From NCBI GenBank assembly GCA_029948255.1, contig JALIZF010001780.1, positions 310,001 to 374,000 on the forward strand: DNA of 64,000 nt, given 5' to 3'. Shown in pieces: positions 61,301-64,000 of this stretch. The translations under genes were made by a program, and so were the position numbers. Under the pieces are notes generated by a model. It searched no databases. It saw nothing but the letters and a program-made list of their open reading frames with translations, and was not told the DNA's origin. Within the stretch, counting starts at the first letter, position 1, and each line of letters begins with the position of its first letter. Origin of the DNA: Telmatactis stephensoni. Its lineage: Eukaryota; Cnidaria; Anthozoa; Actiniaria; Isophelliidae.

Positions 61301-61963
61301 AAAGTTTATAATGCCACCGTAGGAACAATATTTGATAATTTTGATTGTGTTATCTTGAATATAATATGTAAGGAAATTATCAAGCCTGTAGGAGCTTTTC
61401 CGTTCATAATTTCTTCGACCACATAAGGACGTTTTCTGGCTCTTTCCATGCATTCAAACTGACATAAATGCTAAAACGGCTTGACAAAATAATACTGCAG
61501 TATGCTGAAGAAACCTGGGTCATGGCTCAATATTTCTCTTGCTCTTTTCAGTAGGGAATCTGATTTTGTGTTTTTTTTATCAACATAATAAAGTTAAATA
61601 GTAGTGCTAGTAGTAGTACAGACGGCTTGACATGAAGCGCAAACCACTGAAATCTTTCTATATTAGGATTTCCTAAATTATCTAAAACAGCAAGGTACTT
61701 CCGTTGTTCAAACAAAGCCATTTTGCTCCTCCATCGCCCGTGCTGTAAAACCACGACTATATTACACATAAAGCTTCCACATACGAAAAACATCAAGAAA
61801 AGAGTCCATTATTGAAAGGACCGTTTGTATTTACATGAGATGATTGCCAACATGCATTCACTCACGTACGACTATTTAAGACCATGATGTCACTGATTCT
61901 ATCTTCAATTCAATGTCTTCTTACCTTGGAACCGGCTTCGTAGCTTCCCTGCGTGTTTCCCAT
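43337..61963 (-). CDS. Gene B: F5/8-type-C plus START domain protein
   Basis: Twelve exons join in frame: 61963-61925, 60492-60465, 55046-54757, 54662-54515, 51454-50969, 49688-49224, 47898-47746, 46733-46492, 46018-45982, 45458-45356, 44147-44016 and 43520-43337. All have AG/GT borders and total 2,307 nt (768 aa). The start MGNTQGSYE has a good Kozak context (A at -3, G at +4) and a Gly2 fitting N-myristoylation. Residues ~23-168 are an F5/8 type C domain (ENCFIPASRITASS, SWCAGSPADSFLEVDL, ARYVRFWP, LRVEIYG). Residues ~169-485 are acidic and low-complexity, ending in a His/Asp/Glu-rich tract. Residues ~590-768 are START (WTRIKKSRDYELL, TDWKIRKEWDKTF, SGLVIRP). No signal peptide is seen, so it is probably a cytosolic, membrane-attached lipid-binding protein. 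The first two small exons are less certain, and a shorter form could start at 51449. Confidence 0.75.
44415..44596 (+). mobile_element. tRNA-derived SINE, copy 1
   Basis: A box TGGCCGAGTGG and B box GGTTCGATTCC, followed by a tail with CTTCGAGGGTTTTTCTCCGG shared with the other copies. Lies in a gene B intron. Confidence 0.8.
46125..46372 (-). mobile_element. tRNA-derived SINE, copy 2
   Basis: Inverted copy. On the minus strand it reads from a tRNA-like head (GGTGGCATAGCGG) through CCAGGTTTGATTCC and the AGGGTTTTTTCTCTAGG tail block. Lies in a gene B intron. Confidence 0.8.
47125..47281. mobile_element. Palindromic MITE
   Basis: AATTCTCTACTTGCACATA pairs with the complement at the right end. 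The inner arms share CATAATGC and GGGGGTAG and run into an AATTCAAATTT core. Confidence 0.7.
47320..47372. repeat. TTTC microsatellite
   Basis: CTTT/TTTTC units in gene B intron. Confidence 0.9.
48530..48740. repeat. 72-82 bp minisatellite, array 3
   Basis: About three units in the same orientation as array 2, with CTTGTCTTTTCACTAGTGAC. Lies in a gene B intron. Confidence 0.85.
48788..48965 (+). mobile_element. tRNA-derived SINE, copy 3
   Basis: Head GGGGGCTTCATGGTCGATTG, B-box-like GAGTTTGATTCCC, then a diverged tail with AACCAGGGTTGTGTAGAGCC. It is more diverged than copies 1 and 2. Confidence 0.6.
49224..49688 (-). other. His/Asp/Glu-rich exon of gene B
   Basis: A 465-nt exon whose 3' half encodes repeated H-x-H, D-H and E-H pairs (DHDEHEHDKHGHDENDHEH). 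The DNA is itself a loose repeat of CGTGTTCGTG-type units on the plus strand, so the tract probably grew by slippage within the coding frame. Such tracts can bind divalent metals, but function is not shown. Confidence 0.75.
49960..50190. repeat. CTTT/CCTT pyrimidine tract
   Basis: Long, almost pure pyrimidine run of TTTC, TTCC and TTTCTTTCCTATCC units in gene B intron. The open frames are composition artefacts. Confidence 0.95.
52345..52826 (+). pseudogene. Degraded Crypton/ZMYM-type domain fragment
   Basis: A decayed reading starts ATGGCAGAACAAGAAC at 52345, passes two stops, then runs through frames 52491-52691 and 52627-52827. Phrases such as PTELNDILRRFYAEV, SPSTLTGIRAAID, REFLPANKMFEIVCKM and GNPKLKHKTPIE follow the order seen in the DUF3504-like region of ZMYM/QRICH1 proteins and Crypton tyrosine recombinases. 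The catalytic recombinase part is absent. It lies on the opposite strand within a gene B intron, consistent with a dead insertion. Confidence 0.45.
53480..53535 (-). repeat. tRNA-like fragment
   Basis: On the minus strand a B-box-like GAGTTCGATCCC follows a GTTAGTGCGCGGCC head. No complete cloverleaf, so I read it as a SINE or tRNA relic. Confidence 0.4.
53750..54045. mobile_element. Fold-back element, ~295 bp
   Basis: The arms share TGTGCTATTATGTCGAATTC, ATTCGTCA, GCAAATATTC and AAAGGTCACAGGCT with their complements on the right. Lies in a gene B intron. Confidence 0.75.
54085..54345 (-). mobile_element. tRNA-derived SINE, copy 4
   Basis: Inverted copy. It matches copy 2 through ACAACACATCAAACAAAC, TGTTGATTTTTGCCG and GAGAACC, with a tRNA-like head near 54320. 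Lies in a gene B intron. Confidence 0.7.
54515..55046 (-). other. F5/8 type C (discoidin-like) exons of gene B
   Basis: Exons 55046-54757 and 54662-54515 encode about 146 aa. Landmarks are the C-F-I-P-A-S-R-I-T-A-S-S start, WCAGSPADSFLEVDLDTV, ATQGNP, KNYKIQYSKNGMDWDFYQEN and the RYVRFWPTAWFQWPCLRVEIYG end. This order is diagnostic of the jelly-roll domain, which usually binds phospholipid or glycan outside cells. Confidence 0.88.
55284..55788. mobile_element. 505-bp MITE with AGGGTGACCCT repeats
   Basis: GGGCCTGTTTACATGGAGAT pairs with its complement at the right end. TTA precedes and TAA follows. At least eight AGGGTSACCC or GGGTAGGG motifs cluster inside both ends. An internal open frame (55244-55663) crosses the left end and is not a plausible gene. 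Confidence 0.75.
56326..56566. mobile_element. 241-bp MITE with CAGCAAGTGATAACAT ends, copy 2
   Basis: Inverted relative to copy 1 at 12075-12315 and of identical length. Lies in the large 5' intron of gene B. Confidence 0.75.
56597..56745. mobile_element. Palindromic MITE, ~149 bp
   Basis: GAATCGAAATATGGCGGCAA pairs perfectly with the complement at the right; the match continues through ATTTGAATAA. The centre has CTGACTAGC / GCTAGTCA. Confidence 0.8.
56746..59860. other. Gene B 5' intron, no coding sequence recognised
   Basis: Around 58900-59170 and 59400-59650 there is a diverged direct duplication (for example ATTATGAACCACTACAAAGTC and ATTATGAACCACTACTTCAAA, given in part). Open frames at 57123-56884, 58323-58033 and 58112-58342 match nothing I know. 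Confidence 0.45.
59865..60020. mobile_element. Palindromic MITE
   Basis: CACTCGTGTGTTTTTCAAAG pairs with CTTTGAAAAACACACTCGTG. The outer arms share CAATTTGAATTAATTT. Confidence 0.65.
60690..60790. repeat. GAAT/GAAC microsatellite
   Basis: Irregular AATGAATGAACGAACG units. Confidence 0.85.
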
Positions 61964-62357
61964 CGTACAAAAGCTCTTCGATCTCTTACGGCAAGGCTGG
62001 TTTACCAAACGGACAAACTGCTTGTGATAAGCGAGAAGTTTGTCGCTTGGCCAGCAAAGAGGGTAATCGGATATCTGAGAAAACATTTGACCGCTCTTCA
62101 ATTTCATCTTTTGGTCACGACATAGTACACGTCATTTGGCCTCGATATCTGATTAACATAGCAGTAGCTTCTACTTATTCAACTAACGCTTGATTCGACG
62201 TTCAAGAGACTAAATTGGAAACGTTGTTAAAGAACCTATGAAGTTTAGAATAAAAAAATCACAACGTTTGCAAAATCTATTTTGATTTCACTATCATTCC
62301 TTTTATACTGCAAACTCCTATTATATATTACCTGTTATATGTAGTTACTTCCCATTA

Positions 62358-62565
62358 GAGTGGTTGCCATTAACCCATGAAACACACTTTGATGTATCAC
62401 TCAAATTATGTTTTCATTTATGTCTAATATTCACTATTTACATGTTGGCTAGTCTATTGATAATTAGTTTTATTCACGCCGGCTGTTAAAAACAAAAAGT
62501 AAACAACTACATATAGTTAATAAGTATATAGAGTGGTTTTCATTAACCCGTATAAAACTTATAAG
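62358..62565. repeat. Two partial TA-MITE ends in direct orientation
   Basis: GAGTGGTTGCCATTAACCCA at 62358 and GAGTGGTTTTCATTAACCCG at 62531, each after TA, point the same way. No matching right end is seen, so these are fragments of the AACCCGTGAAA subfamily. Confidence 0.55.
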
Positions 62566-63284
62566 TTAAGGTGGCTCGACTGGGTTTTGTTTGAGGCGCA
62601 CCTCCGCTGTTTGATCGCAAAATGCGTCGCGGCAAAAAAACTAATTTCCAAAAAATTCCCCAGCAAGGGATAGATTCAAGCTTCTTTTGACGTTTAAATC
62701 ATTTTGATCGGAGTTTTAAATAATTTATCGTGGCGGCATGGCAATTTTCATGAACCTGATGTTTTGGAAAAACTAGAGTTTTGTACAAAACCGCATTTAT
62801 TGTTTCATAAAATCTAGATCAAGTTCTGCACTCTTACTCAGCTTCAACGATTTCTATGGAAGCGTTTTTGAATAAAACGCGCTTGAACTTTTACGTATCA
62901 AAAAGTAAACAATTCCGAGCATTCAGTTTACTTCAAGGACCGCGGAGCACATTCAAAAGTGGAGGGGCTGCAGCGGCGGATCAAGACCTTTTAAAAGGGG
63001 GGCACCATTTTACAAAACACGGCGGGGGCGTAACTTCCTCAAACGCCCTTTCACAGGGCTGTAGCAAGCCATAAAATTCTGAGAGGCTAAAACAATCTAT
63101 ATGATGATCACCCTTTTTCGCGAGAAATTTGAACTAAGGCGCGTCAATTTGATTAACATTTACGATAAAACCAACAAAAACAAACATTTAGAAAGTAAAG
63201 CTTTGGGAAAGTATATCAGTTGTCCTATACTTTTAGACAGAAGATAGAGAGAGAGTGAGAGAGAAAGATCCGCCGCTGGGCGGC
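62566..63284. other. No gene recognised
   Basis: Contains a G-rich stretch around 62930-63040. The open frame 62856-63074 resembles no family I know. Confidence 0.4.
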
Positions 63285-63410
63285 TTGTATTTGAAACTGA
63301 ACTAGACGCACACGTGCGTTCACTCGTGCCCTGGGAGCCCCTTTTAGGAGAGGCTTCAATGACCGGCCCCGTTCGTACTCTTCCCAGAGCCGTTTCACGC
63401 ATTCTTCACT
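63285..63410 (-). repeat. Interspersed repeat R2, right copy
   Basis: Inverted relative to 1005-1112. Carries GAATGCGTGAAACGGCTC on the minus strand. Confidence 0.65.
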
Positions 63411-63470
63411 TCACCGTAACATAATAAAGACCTTTTTTGACGAGTAATTAGGAGGAGAGATTGGATTTTT

Positions 63471-64000
63471 ACTCGTGCCCAGGCCTTTAGGCCGGGAACG
63501 AGTTATAAACTGCAAATGTTTTTTTTTCCCGCTTTTCGTCTCGAGAATGCAGCATTCTTGCGCAATCGGTCACGTGTTACACCCCTGATTGGTTAAGAAC
63601 GTAAAAAACAATGCCCTTCATTCATCACCCCCGTAGTGAACGCCAGCGAGGAACTTTAGGAATGCAAGATGGCCGACTACAAAGAAAATAGCTTTCAGAG
63701 ACGGGCTTTTCCTGCAGTAGCACAATGTAATTTGGAGCTTTTAACTCGAGATATACTTATATACTTATAAGAGCTTCAGAACGGGCTGTTATTTTGAGCT
63801 TGATCTCCAATACTTTGACCAAATATCGAACTCTCAATGGAGTACTTGAAACCGAAGCTCTCGAGACGCGATAAAGAAGTGATTCCTTTTTTGAGCTGGA
63901 AATCTACGAATTTCTCACCCTACATGTTGCTAAACGAACGCATATAGAGGCAAGTCAATTATATTTCTCATTCAAGCATTCAAGAGATCTTGAAAGGTTT
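63471..64000 (+). repeat. Interspersed repeat R1, right copy (runs off the window)
   Basis: Direct repeat of 131-628, in the same order and with scattered differences. It is cut by the window edge. Confidence 0.75.

Noticed and set aside
61548..61796. Possible additional gene B exon with acceptor near 61748
   Set aside because: Its only donor gives a phase that does not fit exon 60492-60465, while direct joining of 61925 to 60492 does.
131..64000. Window-end direct repeats as LTRs of one giant element
   Set aside because: 63-kb spacing, no primer-binding site, polypurine tract, gag or pol, and two ordinary host genes in between.

Overview
The window looks like AT-rich, repeat-dense, intron-rich metazoan DNA. 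An anthozoan cnidarian (stony coral or anemone relative) is my best guess. This is an inference from the gene style, the many TA-targeted MITEs, tRNA-derived SINEs and the DDE transposase types; nothing in the window proves it. I see no rRNA, CRISPR or prokaryote-type operon.

Two host genes lie in tandem on the minus strand. Gene A (26350 down to 10603, 9 coding exons, about 646 aa) and gene B (61963 down to 43337, 12 coding exons, 768 aa) both have long charged, low-complexity middles and a C-terminal START lipid-transfer-type domain. I rebuilt them by hand from GT/AG sites, and every exon junction keeps frame. The START exons share intron phases and two identical exon lengths (37 and 103 nt), so the genes are diverged tandem paralogues. 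Gene B also has an N-terminal MGNT start that fits N-myristoylation and an F5/8 type C (discoidin-like) domain, an unusual partner for START. Gene A shows no such N-terminus here.

The most notable object sits between the genes: a 3,899-bp Tc1/mariner-superfamily element (35369-39267) with matching terminal inverted repeats and a TA target duplication. It carries an intact 337-aa DD34E transposase on the plus strand. Divergently on the minus strand it carries a complete two-exon gene for a 378-aa DM-domain (doublesex/mab-3, DMRT-type) protein with a CUE/DMA-like segment and a C-terminal zinc ribbon. The element lies inside a related 143-bp MITE, which lies inside a unit of a minisatellite. Both insertions can be removed cleanly at TA.

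A second two-gene element (3429-6146) has ~147-bp inverted repeats, a frameshifted DDE_4/Harbinger-like transposase and a divergent, frameshifted accessory ORF. It too is nested in a TA-MITE and itself carries two more.

The rest is interspersed repeat: many palindromic MITEs (some with clear TA or TAA duplications), four SINEs in gene B introns, four arrays of one 72-82 bp minisatellite, a degraded Crypton-like fragment, microsatellites, and a ~500-bp repeat at both window ends. Between 6.2 and 10.6 kb, 32.3 and 35.0 kb, and 39.6 and 43.3 kb I see no supportable gene.
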